Of a DNA stretch of 45,052 bases, positions 25,358 to 33,936 are shown piece by piece. The DNA is from Bacteroidota bacterium (GTDB lineage: Bacteria; Bacteroidota; Bacteroidia; Chitinophagales; Chitinophagaceae). Location: positions 1 through 45,052 of the forward strand of contig SYEV01000041.1 in assembly GCA_005800655.1 (NCBI GenBank). The letters are read 5' to 3'. The notes below the pieces were generated by a model that saw only the letters and a program-made list of their open reading frames with translations, had not been told where the DNA came from and searched no databases. The first letter of the stretch is position 1; each line of letters starts with the position of its first letter. The position numbers and the translations under genes were made by a program.

Positions 25358-25365
25358 TACCTTTG
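25358..25365 (+). promoter_or_regulatory. Candidate -7 element for the DegT aminotransferase-rpoN unit
   Basis: TACCTTTG (25358-25365) matches TAnnTTTG, 22 bases before the ATG at 25388. I could not assign a -33 box. Confidence 0.4.
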
Positions 25366-25387
25366 TTTATCATAAAAAATCAAGCAT

Positions 25388-26587
25388 ATGCCTGGGTTTG
25401 AATTATTTGGGGAAGAAGAAAAAAAACAAGTAAATGAGGTCTTGGAAACCGGAATTTTGATGCGTTATGGCTTTGATGGACCAAGAAATGGAATGTGGAA
25501 ATCCAAAGAGCTAGAAGCTGCAGTATGCAGCACTTTCGGTTCACAATATGCACAACTTACCTCTAGTGGAACCGCTGCCTTGACCACAGCGATGGCGGCC
25601 TTAGGCGTGGGTGCTGGAGACGAGGTAATTATGCCAGCATTTACCTTTGTAGCAAGTTTTGAAGCAATCTTAAGTATGGGCGCCGTTCCGGTATTGGTTG
25701 ATATTGATGAAAGCTTGACTTTGTCGCCAGCAGCTGTAAAAGCAGCGATTACATCAAAAACAAAGTGTGTGATGCCAGTGCATATGTGTGGTAGCATGGC
25801 GGATATGGATGCATTGGTGGCGATTTGTAAAGAACACAATTTGATTTTACTAGAAGATGCTTGTCAAAGTATTGGTGGAACATATAAAGGAAAGCATTTG
25901 GGCACCATTGGCCACGCGGGCACTTTTTCCTTTGATTTTGTAAAGACAATCACTTGCGGGGAAGGGGGAGTTGTGATGACTAATGATAAAGAGGTTTATA
26001 CCAAATCGGATGCATTTACTGATCATGGACACGATCACTTAGGGGTAGATAGAGGTGCAGATTTACATCCAGCATTGGGATATAACTTCCGTATTAGTGA
26101 ATTACATGCAGCGGTGGGTTTGGCGCAAATAAAAAAATTAGCTACTTTTTTAGCAATTCAAAAAAAGAACAATCAAATCTTACGCTCTTATTTAGAACAG
26201 GTACCAGGCATTCAATTTAGGGTAGTACCCGATCCGGAAGGGGATAGCGGAAGCTTCTTAACTTGGTTCTTGCCAAGCCAAGCCCATACAGAAAAAGCCA
26301 TTGCAGCTTTTAAGGAAGCCGGCATATTCGCAGGTAATTTTTATTGGTTTGCAAATAATTGGCACTACATCAGAAAATGGGATCATTTAAGAAATGCAAC
26401 TAGTTTATACCCATTGTCAGAAGCGCAACAAAATGCATTGATTGCATTACAACATGCTGACTTTTCAAAAAGTGATACCATAATGAGCAAATGTATTTCC
26501 ACAGCGATAAGTTTATTATGGACGGAAGAACAAGTGCATGAAAAGGGCGCTAAATTTTTACAAGTGTTACAAAAAACACTTTCCTAA
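25388..26587 (+). CDS. DegT/DnrJ/EryC1/StrS-family PLP aminotransferase
   Basis: 399 residues, fold type I. PLP contacts are the SSGTAAL segment (59-65), Asp157 in LLEDACQS and Lys186 in FDFVKTITCGEGG. Family members transaminate nucleotide-linked keto-sugars or other keto compounds for surface polysaccharides and antibiotics. The segment after the lysine (TDHGHDHLGVDRGADLHPALGYNFR...) suits this family. Substrate unknown: no sugar-nucleotide genes stand nearby, and the next gene is rpoN, 12 bases on, so the two are probably in one transcript. Confidence 0.9.
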   Translation: MPGFELFGEEEKKQVNEVLETGILMRYGFDGPRNGMWKSKELEAAVCSTFGSQYAQLTSSGTAALTTAMAALGVGAGDEVIMPAFTFVASFEAILSMGAVPVLVDIDESLTLSPAAVKAAITSKTKCVMPVHMCGSMADMDALVAICKEHNLILLEDACQSIGGTYKGKHLGTIGHAGTFSFDFVKTITCGEGGVVMTNDKEVYTKSDAFTDHGHDHLGVDRGADLHPALGYNFRISELHAAVGLAQIKKLATFLAIQKKNNQILRSYLEQVPGIQFRVVPDPEGDSGSFLTWFLPSQAHTEKAIAAFKEAGIFAGNFYWFANNWHYIRKWDHLRNATSLYPLSEAQQNALIALQHADFSKSDTIMSKCISTAISLLWTEEQVHEKGAKFLQVLQKTLS

Positions 26588-26599
26588 AAGTTATCACCC

Positions 26600-28135
26600 A
26601 TGTCATTGGGACAGTCATTGCAACAAAGGCAGCTACAGCGTTTATCGCCACAGCAAATTCAATTAATGAAATTGTTGCAAATTCCGTCTGCGCAAATCGA
26701 ACAAAGAATTAAAGAAGAGATGGAGGAGAATCCTGCATTGGAAATGAATGCAGATTTATTAGATACAGATACCGCAGGGGCAACTGATGATTTAAATGAT
26801 GAGTTTTTACAAGGTGCTAATGAGGAAGAAGAAGCCGTACCTGTAGATGAGTTTGAAATGAGCAATGAGGATTTGAATGAATATAATTATGATGAGGATG
26901 TGGCTGATTACAAAACCAAAGATGACTATTATCCAGAATTAGATAACGATGTGGTCATTCCTATAAAAGCCGAAGTGAGTTTGAACGAGCTATTGATCAA
27001 TCAGTTGAATATGTTAGCATTAGATGAAACTTCTTTTAAAATAGCAGAACAAATTATTGGGAGTTTAGAAGATGATGGTTATTTGCGACGCGCATTAACA
27101 TCTATTGCCGATGACTTGGCGTTTAAGCAAAGTATGTGGGTGGATGAAAAAGACATTGAAAAAATATTACTTCAAGTACAACAATTCGATCCAGCTGGTA
27201 TTGCTGCAAGAGATTTACAGGAGTGCTTGTTATTACAGTTAAAACGAAAGCAAGCCGATGCTCGTATGACTAATTATGTTGATGCAAATCCTGCAAGTAT
27301 AGATCCTATTAAGTTGGCGATAGTAGTGATTGAAAAATATTTTGAAGAGTTTACGCGCAAACACTATGATAAAATTCAAAAAAGTTTGCATTTAAATGAA
27401 ATTGAAATTAAGGGGGTGTTGCAGCAGATTTTAAATTTAAATCCAAGACCAGGTGCGGATACGAATGAATCGCGTACCTCTGAAATGTATATTATACCTG
27501 ATTTTACTGTGGTCATCAATAATGGGATTGTTGAGTTGACCTTAAATAGCCGTAATGCCCCACCCTTAATCATCAGTGATGATTATAAAATGATGTTAAA
27601 GGAGTACGAGCGCGGTAAAAAACAAGACAAGTCTCAAAAGGAAGCCGTATTTTTCATCAAACAAAAAATTGATGCTGCAAAATGGTTTATTGAAATGATT
27701 CAGCAAAGGCAGCAAACCTTATTGAAAACGATGAAAGCAATTTTAGCGCATCAAAAAAGTTTTTTTACCACGGGGGATACCACACAGTTGCGACCTATGA
27801 TTTTAAAAGATATAGCGGCTGCTACTAGACTGGACGTGTCAACCGTAAGTAGGGTAGCGAATAGTAAGTATGTGCTTACTGAATTTGGTACTTATTTATT
27901 AAAATATTTTTTTAGTGAATCACTCACCACTGATTCTGGCGAGGAGGTGAGTACCAAGGAAGTGAAAGCCATATTGCTTGAATTCATTCAACAAGAAGAC
28001 AAACATAAACCATTAAGCGACGATGAGTTAACACATCAGTTGCAGCAAAGGGGATACAATATTGCAAGACGTACCGTTGCTAAATACAGAGAACAATTAA
28101 ATATTCCTGTTGCCAGATTGCGAAAGGAACTTTAA
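26600..28135 (+). CDS. rpoN: RNA polymerase sigma-54 factor
   Basis: 511 residues. Region I (1-48) has the Gln/Leu-rich activator-responsive motif (LSPQQIQLMKLLQIPSAQIE). Region II (~50-118) is a long, very acidic linker. The core-binding domain (~120-330) and the DNA-binding part follow (HTH near ATRLDVSTVSRVANSKY), and the RpoN box ARRTVAKYRE is intact near the C-terminus. It directs RNA polymerase to -24/-12 promoters and needs enhancer-binding ATPases. No such activator gene lies in this window. Confidence 0.97.
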   Translation: MSLGQSLQQRQLQRLSPQQIQLMKLLQIPSAQIEQRIKEEMEENPALEMNADLLDTDTAGATDDLNDEFLQGANEEEEAVPVDEFEMSNEDLNEYNYDEDVADYKTKDDYYPELDNDVVIPIKAEVSLNELLINQLNMLALDETSFKIAEQIIGSLEDDGYLRRALTSIADDLAFKQSMWVDEKDIEKILLQVQQFDPAGIAARDLQECLLLQLKRKQADARMTNYVDANPASIDPIKLAIVVIEKYFEEFTRKHYDKIQKSLHLNEIEIKGVLQQILNLNPRPGADTNESRTSEMYIIPDFTVVINNGIVELTLNSRNAPPLIISDDYKMMLKEYERGKKQDKSQKEAVFFIKQKIDAAKWFIEMIQQRQQTLLKTMKAILAHQKSFFTTGDTTQLRPMILKDIAAATRLDVSTVSRVANSKYVLTEFGTYLLKYFFSESLTTDSGEEVSTKEVKAILLEFIQQEDKHKPLSDDELTHQLQQRGYNIARRTVAKYREQLNIPVARLRKEL

Positions 28136-28148
28136 TCAAATTTAATTT

Positions 28149-28790
28149 ATGCAAAATAATGCCCCCGGTAAGCTATCTAAATTTTTTGGACAAACCATTT
28201 CCTTTATTTTTCATCCCTTATTTGTCCCTACTTATTTTATTTTATATTTAATTAAAGTAGTGCCATTTGAATTTGTTGGAATTACCGATTGGCAATTGCA
28301 ACTTCGTGTTTTCAGTGTGTTTTGGCTAACCGCTTTTTTTCCTGCATTTGCGGTTTTTTTACTTTGGAGATTAAAATTTAGCGAGTCTATTTTTTTAAGA
28401 ACACAAAAGGATCGAATTATTCCCTACGTCATTGTGATGTTTTTTTATTGGTGGATGTATTATTTAAGTCGCAATTTTTCAGACCAGCCAATTGTATTAA
28501 AATATTTTTATTTTGGTGTTTTCATCGCAAGTGCCTTGGGGCTCATTGTTAATAATTTTATAAAAGTGAGCTTACATGGTATGGGCATTGGAGGCCTGCT
28601 TACAGCGGTAATATTCGTTGGCATAAAATATCCAATCAATAATATCATATGGGATATAGCAATAATATTCATTGCTGGTATTGTGATTAGTGCAAGAATG
28701 ATGGTGAGTGATCATACAAATAAGGAGCTAACGATTGGGTTGGGTATTGGTATTATTACACAAACACTTGCTTATTTTTGGGTTGGGTAA
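28149..28790 (+). CDS. Integral membrane protein, PAP2-like with degenerate motifs
   Basis: 213 residues with about six predicted membrane helices. A resemblance to type 2 phosphatidic acid phosphatases is visible: a basic segment RTQKDRIIPY (~80-89) in place of Kx6RP, VSLHGMGIGG (~142-151) where PSGH is expected, and ARMMVSDHTNKE (~180-191), which keeps the R-x5-H spacing of the SRx5Hx3D motif with Glu for Asp. Whether it is active cannot be said. It starts 13 bases after rpoN and ends 15 before the RND exporter, so lipid-related cooperation with the latter is plausible. Confidence 0.65.
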   Translation: MQNNAPGKLSKFFGQTISFIFHPLFVPTYFILYLIKVVPFEFVGITDWQLQLRVFSVFWLTAFFPAFAVFLLWRLKFSESIFLRTQKDRIIPYVIVMFFYWWMYYLSRNFSDQPIVLKYFYFGVFIASALGLIVNNFIKVSLHGMGIGGLLTAVIFVGIKYPINNIIWDIAIIFIAGIVISARMMVSDHTNKELTIGLGIGIITQTLAYFWVG

Positions 28791-28805
28791 CATTAAATTA
28801 AAACT

Positions 28806-31136
28806 ATGTGGCATAAACTAGCCGAATTCATTTTAAAGTTTAAGGTATATTGCTTATCCTCTTTATTGGTCATTACTATAGTAATGGGCTATTTTGCTGC
28901 ACAAGTAAAATTGAGTTATGAGTTTACAAAAGCCATCCCAGATGATAATCCTAAGTTTGTTATTTATAAGAATTTTGTAAAAAAATTCGGGGTTGATGGC
29001 GCTACAATCGTGGTAGGCTTTACGACCGAAAAAATGTACACCAAGGAAGTATTTAATCAGGTGCATGAATTGCATCAACAAATTAAACTAATCCCCGCAG
29101 TTACCGAAGTATTAAGTGTCCCATTTGCTTATGAAATTCAAAAGGACAGTATGGATACAAAATTTAATGTTCGTCCTGTATTTTTGGCGCCTTATAAAAG
29201 CGACAGTTTACTATTAGTGGATGCGCATAAATTTGAAAGCTTACCCTTTTATAAAAACTTATTGTACAATAAGGATAGCAATGCATATATCATGGCAGTG
29301 AGCTTTATTCCTGATTCAATAAACACAGGTGCTCGAACTAGGATCATTCGTTTGTTGGAGGAAAAGCTGAATACTTTTTCAAAGAAAACGAATTTAAGCA
29401 TCCACTTAAGTGGTTTACCCTATATTAGAACGATTATTGCAGATCGCATTAAAAAAGAAATGGTATGGTTTTTAATTGGTTCTCTTTTGTTATCTGCCTT
29501 TACATTGTTACTTTTTTTCAGATCCATACCTGCTACCTTAATGAGCTTAGCAGTGGTTGCAATGGGCGTTATTTGGAGTTTTGGCACCATGGTTTTAATG
29601 GGTCAAAAAATTACCTTATTAACTGCCTTAATTCCCCCATTAGTGGTAGTTATTGGTATTCCTAATTGCATCTATTTTTTAAATAAATATCATACTGCAT
29701 ACAAGGAGACCAATGATCGCTCGGGGGCGATTATTCAAATGGTGAGCAAGATGGGTATCGTTACTTTGTTTTGTAATATCACTGCCGCTATTGGATTTTT
29801 TGTTTTCGCATTAACTAAAAGTCCATTATTGAAAGAGTTTGGTTGGGTATCGGGTATCAATATTATGGCTTTGTTTTTTATTAGTTTATTTTTTATTCCA
29901 CCCGTACTTAGTTATTTGAAACCACCTTCACCAAAACACATTAAATACTTAGAAAATAAATATTTAACACGTGTGTTGGTTAAAATTGAACGTTGGACCT
30001 TCAACCATACGAAATGGGTTTTTGGTGTCACTTTATTTTTAGTGGTGATTTCAATTGTGGGAGTTTTAAAAATAAAAAAAGAAGCATTTATTGTTGATGA
30101 TCTTCCAAAAAAAGATAAATTATACACCGACTTAAAATGGTTTGAACAAAATGCGGGTGGCGTAATGCCCTTAGAAATTGTTATTGATACAAAAAAGAAA
30201 AATGGTTTAGTTCGAAGTACAAAGCCTTTAGATCATATTGAAACTTTTCAGCAATTTTTACTTATGCAGCCTGAATTAGGTAAGCCATTGGGTTTAATGG
30301 AGGGCATCAAATTTGCAAAACAAGCATTTTATGATGGTGATTCCAATTCCTATTCAGTACCGACTGGTACTGAGATGGCTTTTATTGCACCCTATTTAAA
30401 GCCAGTGGATGAAAAAGCGATACACCAAGCTAACGCAGCAAAATCACCCACTGCCTTATTAAGTAAATTTATTGATGCAGATAAAAGAGCTACTAGGATC
30501 AGTGTAAATATGAAAGACATTGGTAGTGCACAATTGCCGATATTTTTAAAACGCATGGATAGTGCTACCCAAGCTATTTTTGACACAACTAACTACCATG
30601 TTCAAATTACAGGGAGTAGTGTTACTTTTTTAGAAGGAAGTAATTTTATTATTAAAGGGTTGGGAGAATCTATTTTTTGGGCTTTTTTATTGATTGCACT
30701 TTGTATGCTTTTTTTATTCAGGTCCTTTCCAATTCTCATGTGCTCGCTCGTTCCTAACATTGTGCCATTACTAATAACAGCAGGATGTATGGGCTGGATA
30801 GGCGTATCATTGAAACCATCCACAGTTTTAGTGTTTAGTGTTGCATTAGGTATTGCAATTGATGTTACCATTCGTTTTCTGGTCAATTACAAACAAGAAT
30901 TACCAAGATTAAATTATCAAGTCAATAGTACATTAATACAAACAATTAAAAATACAGGCATTAGCATTATTTACACGTCCTTGGTATTGGTTGCTGGTTT
31001 TGTGATATTTTGCTTTAGTGAATTTGGAGGCACAAAGGCATTAGGATGGCTTACTTCATTAACATTAGTAGTGAGTACGCTCACCAATTTAATTCTATTA
31101 CCCGCTTTAATTAAAACATTTATTAAGCAAAAATAA
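28806..31136 (+). CDS. RND/MMPL-family membrane exporter
   Basis: 776 residues with the two-fold RND layout: an N-terminal helix (CLSSLLVITIVMGYFA), a large periplasmic loop (~35-215), helices 2-6 (~218-375) including a sterol-sensing-like stretch, a second helix (~405-422), a second periplasmic loop (~425-610) and helices 8-12 (~618-770). This MMPL/HpnN-like group moves lipids or hydrophobic compounds, and no MFP or TolC partner is adjacent. Last gene of the DegT-rpoN-PAP2-like run; a strong bidirectional hairpin follows. Confidence 0.88.
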   Translation: MWHKLAEFILKFKVYCLSSLLVITIVMGYFAAQVKLSYEFTKAIPDDNPKFVIYKNFVKKFGVDGATIVVGFTTEKMYTKEVFNQVHELHQQIKLIPAVTEVLSVPFAYEIQKDSMDTKFNVRPVFLAPYKSDSLLLVDAHKFESLPFYKNLLYNKDSNAYIMAVSFIPDSINTGARTRIIRLLEEKLNTFSKKTNLSIHLSGLPYIRTIIADRIKKEMVWFLIGSLLLSAFTLLLFFRSIPATLMSLAVVAMGVIWSFGTMVLMGQKITLLTALIPPLVVVIGIPNCIYFLNKYHTAYKETNDRSGAIIQMVSKMGIVTLFCNITAAIGFFVFALTKSPLLKEFGWVSGINIMALFFISLFFIPPVLSYLKPPSPKHIKYLENKYLTRVLVKIERWTFNHTKWVFGVTLFLVVISIVGVLKIKKEAFIVDDLPKKDKLYTDLKWFEQNAGGVMPLEIVIDTKKKNGLVRSTKPLDHIETFQQFLLMQPELGKPLGLMEGIKFAKQAFYDGDSNSYSVPTGTEMAFIAPYLKPVDEKAIHQANAAKSPTALLSKFIDADKRATRISVNMKDIGSAQLPIFLKRMDSATQAIFDTTNYHVQITGSSVTFLEGSNFIIKGLGESIFWAFLLIALCMLFLFRSFPILMCSLVPNIVPLLITAGCMGWIGVSLKPSTVLVFSVALGIAIDVTIRFLVNYKQELPRLNYQVNSTLIQTIKNTGISIIYTSLVLVAGFVIFCFSEFGGTKALGWLTSLTLVVSTLTNLILLPALIKTFIKQK

Positions 31137-31182
31137 AAACTGGATGATTACTATTTGGTTTGCAATAGTAATCATCCAGTTT
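31137..31182. terminator. Bidirectional terminator between the exporter and the thioredoxin lipoprotein gene
   Basis: A 19-base arm at 31137-31155 is perfectly complementary to 31164-31182, around an 8-base loop (TGGTTTGC). AAA and TTT ends on the arms supply short U-tracts on either strand. It lies between convergent stops. Confidence 0.85.
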
Positions 31183-31211
31183 AACTTAATTTATTCCTGC
31201 TGCATTATTTC

Positions 31212-32348
31212 TTATTGAAATAAATTGGCTAATGTTTCTTGTAATGTTTGTCCTCTTAATTCGGTGGCAATAATTTTTCCAGCAGGGCCCACTAATACAT
31301 TAAATGGTATCCCTTCTATTTGATAGGTATTCACTACGCTACTTTCCCATTTCTTTAAATCACTTAATTGTAGCCAATTCAATTTGTCATTATTAACTGC
31401 TTCCAACCAATCTGCTTTATTATCATCTAGTGATATACCTAGAACGGTGAAATTTTTATTTTTAAACCTTTCATACGCCAATACCACATTGGGGTTTTCG
31501 GCGCGGCAAGGACCACACCAGCTTGCCCAAAAGTCAACCAATACATATTTGCCTTTTAAACTACTGAGGGTAATTATTTTACCATCTGCATCCTGCATGG
31601 CAATTTCAGGTGCCATTTCACCAGCATTTAATGGACTTGCTTTTGTATTGGCTTGCACTTGTGCATTAATTAAATTCGCAAATTCAACCAGTGGCGTTGC
31701 TTTTGTTTTTTCAGCTGCCGCTTTTGCCAAAGCCAATATTTTTGCAGACTCCATGGATCTTAAGCCTAACCCCAAGGTATAGTAAATGAATGCTGGGCTA
31801 GTTGCACTCGTAATACTAGTCTCTACAAAATCATTTAAGTTTTTTATTTTTTCTACTTTTTGTTTTTGTAACCAAAATATAGTGCTGTCTTTCCCATTTT
31901 GCTTTTGAAGTGCATCTAAGTTGTAAAGGGTTGCAAACAAGGAAGAATCTTTTTGTCTGTATTGTTTTAAGAATTCAAACAAATTGGATGTGCTATTAGA
32001 TCCCTTCACAGTATAAGTGGAATAATTTGCAGCATCTGCGCTAATTTTAATATTCTCCTCATCGTTGATGAAAATAATCTCGAATTCCTTGTCTGTAGCC
32101 AAACGATAAATGCCCTCTTGTTTTGCTATAAACTGAAATTCATAATTTCCAGCTTTATCAATGGTGATTGAATCTAGCGTAATAATCGGTTTACCACCAT
32201 AAGGCACTTCTTGCAAAAGTAATTTTTGATTTTCCGCATTTTTTATATTTCCAGATACGGTAAAATTACCACCACTTTCATTTGTTTTACACCCTGCCAT
32301 TAATAGTGTACAACCAAGTAACCCTGAGATAATTAATTTTGAAAGCAT
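31212..32348 (-). CDS. TlpA/ResA-like thioredoxin lipoprotein with DUF4369-type N-terminus
   Basis: 378 residues. The lipoprotein signal ends at LLMAGC (Cys19). Residues ~30-125 are a beta-rich DUF4369-like domain, ~125-235 a helical linker, and ~240-378 a thioredoxin domain with WASWCGPCRAENP (redox CxxC) and the cis-Pro segment EGIPFNVLVGP. It acts in the periplasm as a thiol-disulfide reductase. No cytochrome c or Dsb partner is adjacent. It lies 25 bases downstream of gatB in the same direction. Confidence 0.9.
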   Translation of the reverse strand: MLSKLIISGLLGCTLLMAGCKTNESGGNFTVSGNIKNAENQKLLLQEVPYGGKPIITLDSITIDKAGNYEFQFIAKQEGIYRLATDKEFEIIFINDEENIKISADAANYSTYTVKGSNSTSNLFEFLKQYRQKDSSLFATLYNLDALQKQNGKDSTIFWLQKQKVEKIKNLNDFVETSITSATSPAFIYYTLGLGLRSMESAKILALAKAAAEKTKATPLVEFANLINAQVQANTKASPLNAGEMAPEIAMQDADGKIITLSSLKGKYVLVDFWASWCGPCRAENPNVVLAYERFKNKNFTVLGISLDDNKADWLEAVNNDKLNWLQLSDLKKWESSVVNTYQIEGIPFNVLVGPAGKIIATELRGQTLQETLANLFQ

Positions 32349-32373
32349 ATCGTTTTTTTTATAAATGATTTTA

Positions 32374-33816
32374 TTAATTCAATTTTTGTTCTAAAAGCTG
32401 CGTGGTAATTTTAGGGTCGGCTTTTCCTTGACTTAGTTTCTTTACTTCACCAGTAAATAGACCAATCAGCCCCTTTTTGCCTTTTTTATATTCAATGATT
32501 TTTTCAGGGTGCATCAATAAAACCTGATCTACCCATGCTTCCATTTCATCACTTGAATTAGATTGTAATAAGTTATTACTTTTAGCATAAGCTGTGGGAG
32601 ATTGCATCTGTTGCATCATTGCTTTAAAAACTTTACCACTTGCCACTGAAAAATTCAATTGGTTACTTGCCACTAAATCTAGTAGTTCAACTAAATAGGG
32701 GATATAGGGTAGGAGTGAATTGTAGCTCGTATTATTTTCATTCAAGTAGGCTCTGATGGGCCCTATGATCCAGTTTGCTGCTGATTTGTATTGATTAGTT
32801 TGCTTTGTCCATGCTGCATAAAAATCAGCTTCTTCTTTATTTTCGCAAAGCTGTTCAACATCGTATTCTGATAAGGCATAGGTGTCTTTCCATGTATTTT
32901 TTAATACCCCTGGTAATACAGGCATAGCATTTTCAATGTCTTTAATATATTGTTCCGTTAATTGAAATGGCGCCAAGTCAGGATCAGGGAAATACCTGTA
33001 ATCATTGGCATCTTCCTTGTCTCTTATTGAAAAGGTAGTATCATTATTTGCATCAAAGCTTCTTGTTTGTTGTAATATGGTACCACCAGCTTCTGTAATT
33101 TGAATTAATCTGTCAATTTCAAACTCAATGGCTTTTTTTATATTTCGAATTGAATTTAAATTTTTGACTTCTACCCTGGTACCCAATTTTGTATCTCCCT
33201 TCAATCTGATGGAAATGTTTGCATCACATCTTAAACTACCTTCTTCCATATTGCCATCACATACGCCAATCCATCTTACCAATCTGCGCATTTCAGACAC
33301 AAATAAAAAAGCGTCTTGTGCAGAATGAATGCACGGTTCTGTTACTATTTCAACTAGCGGCGTACCTGCTCTATTTAAATCAATGTAAGTGTCTAATTCT
33401 GAAACATCATGAATACTTTTCCCAGCATCTTCCTCCAAATGAATCCTATTTAGTTGTACTATTTTTTCGCCAACCTCTCCTTTAATCGTAATAGCACCTC
33501 CCACACAAATAGGTGTAGTATGTTGTGTAATTTGATAGCCCTTAGGTAGGTCGGGATAAAAATAATTTTTGCGCGCAAAGTAATTATTGTTTTCAATTCT
33601 AGAACCACAAGCAATACCTAGTTTAATGGCATAGTCAACCGCTTTTACATTTGTTTTAGGTAGGGTTCCAGGATGCCCCATGGTAATTGGGCTTATATGG
33701 GTATTGGGTTCAGCGCCAAAAGAAGCTGCATCACCACAAAACAACTTGCTCTGTGTTGCTAATTGTGCATGAATCTCTAAACCAATGACAGCTTCATATT
33801 TTTCCGTATTTCCCAT
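32374..33816 (-). CDS. gatB: Aspartyl/glutamyl-tRNA(Asn/Gln) amidotransferase subunit B
   Basis: 480 residues from the ATG at 33816; a TTG start 15 bases upstream is less likely. GatB, with GatA and GatC, amidates Glu-tRNA(Gln) and Asp-tRNA(Asn). Present: VIGLEIHAQLATQSKLFC (residues ~6-23), MGHPGTLPKTN (~47), YFARKNYFYPDLPKGYQI (~80-98), the metal-binding-type segment RIHLEEDAGKS and the C-terminal YqeY-like tail (GKKGLIGLFTGEVKKLSQGKADP). gatA and gatC are not in the window. Confidence 0.97.
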   Translation of the reverse strand: MGNTEKYEAVIGLEIHAQLATQSKLFCGDAASFGAEPNTHISPITMGHPGTLPKTNVKAVDYAIKLGIACGSRIENNNYFARKNYFYPDLPKGYQITQHTTPICVGGAITIKGEVGEKIVQLNRIHLEEDAGKSIHDVSELDTYIDLNRAGTPLVEIVTEPCIHSAQDAFLFVSEMRRLVRWIGVCDGNMEEGSLRCDANISIRLKGDTKLGTRVEVKNLNSIRNIKKAIEFEIDRLIQITEAGGTILQQTRSFDANNDTTFSIRDKEDANDYRYFPDPDLAPFQLTEQYIKDIENAMPVLPGVLKNTWKDTYALSEYDVEQLCENKEEADFYAAWTKQTNQYKSAANWIIGPIRAYLNENNTSYNSLLPYIPYLVELLDLVASNQLNFSVASGKVFKAMMQQMQSPTAYAKSNNLLQSNSSDEMEAWVDQVLLMHPEKIIEYKKGKKGLIGLFTGEVKKLSQGKADPKITTQLLEQKLN

Positions 33817-33865
33817 GCAGCAAAAGTACAATTATTTAGGGCTTAATTTTTACTTAAAGTGAACT

Positions 33866-33913
33866 AAAAAAAACACCCCGAAACTTACTTTTATAGCGGT
33901 AAGCTTCGGGGTG
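33866..33913 (-). terminator. Rho-independent terminator after the plug+PDZ gene
   Basis: CACCCCGAA (33874-33882) pairs with TTCGGGGTG (33905-33913); one mismatch then CTTAC (33884-33888) pairs with GTAAG (33899-33903). Eight A residues at 33866-33873 give a U-tract on the - strand. Confidence 0.88.
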
Positions 33914-33936
33914 GGGTATAATTTATATTTACTGCC

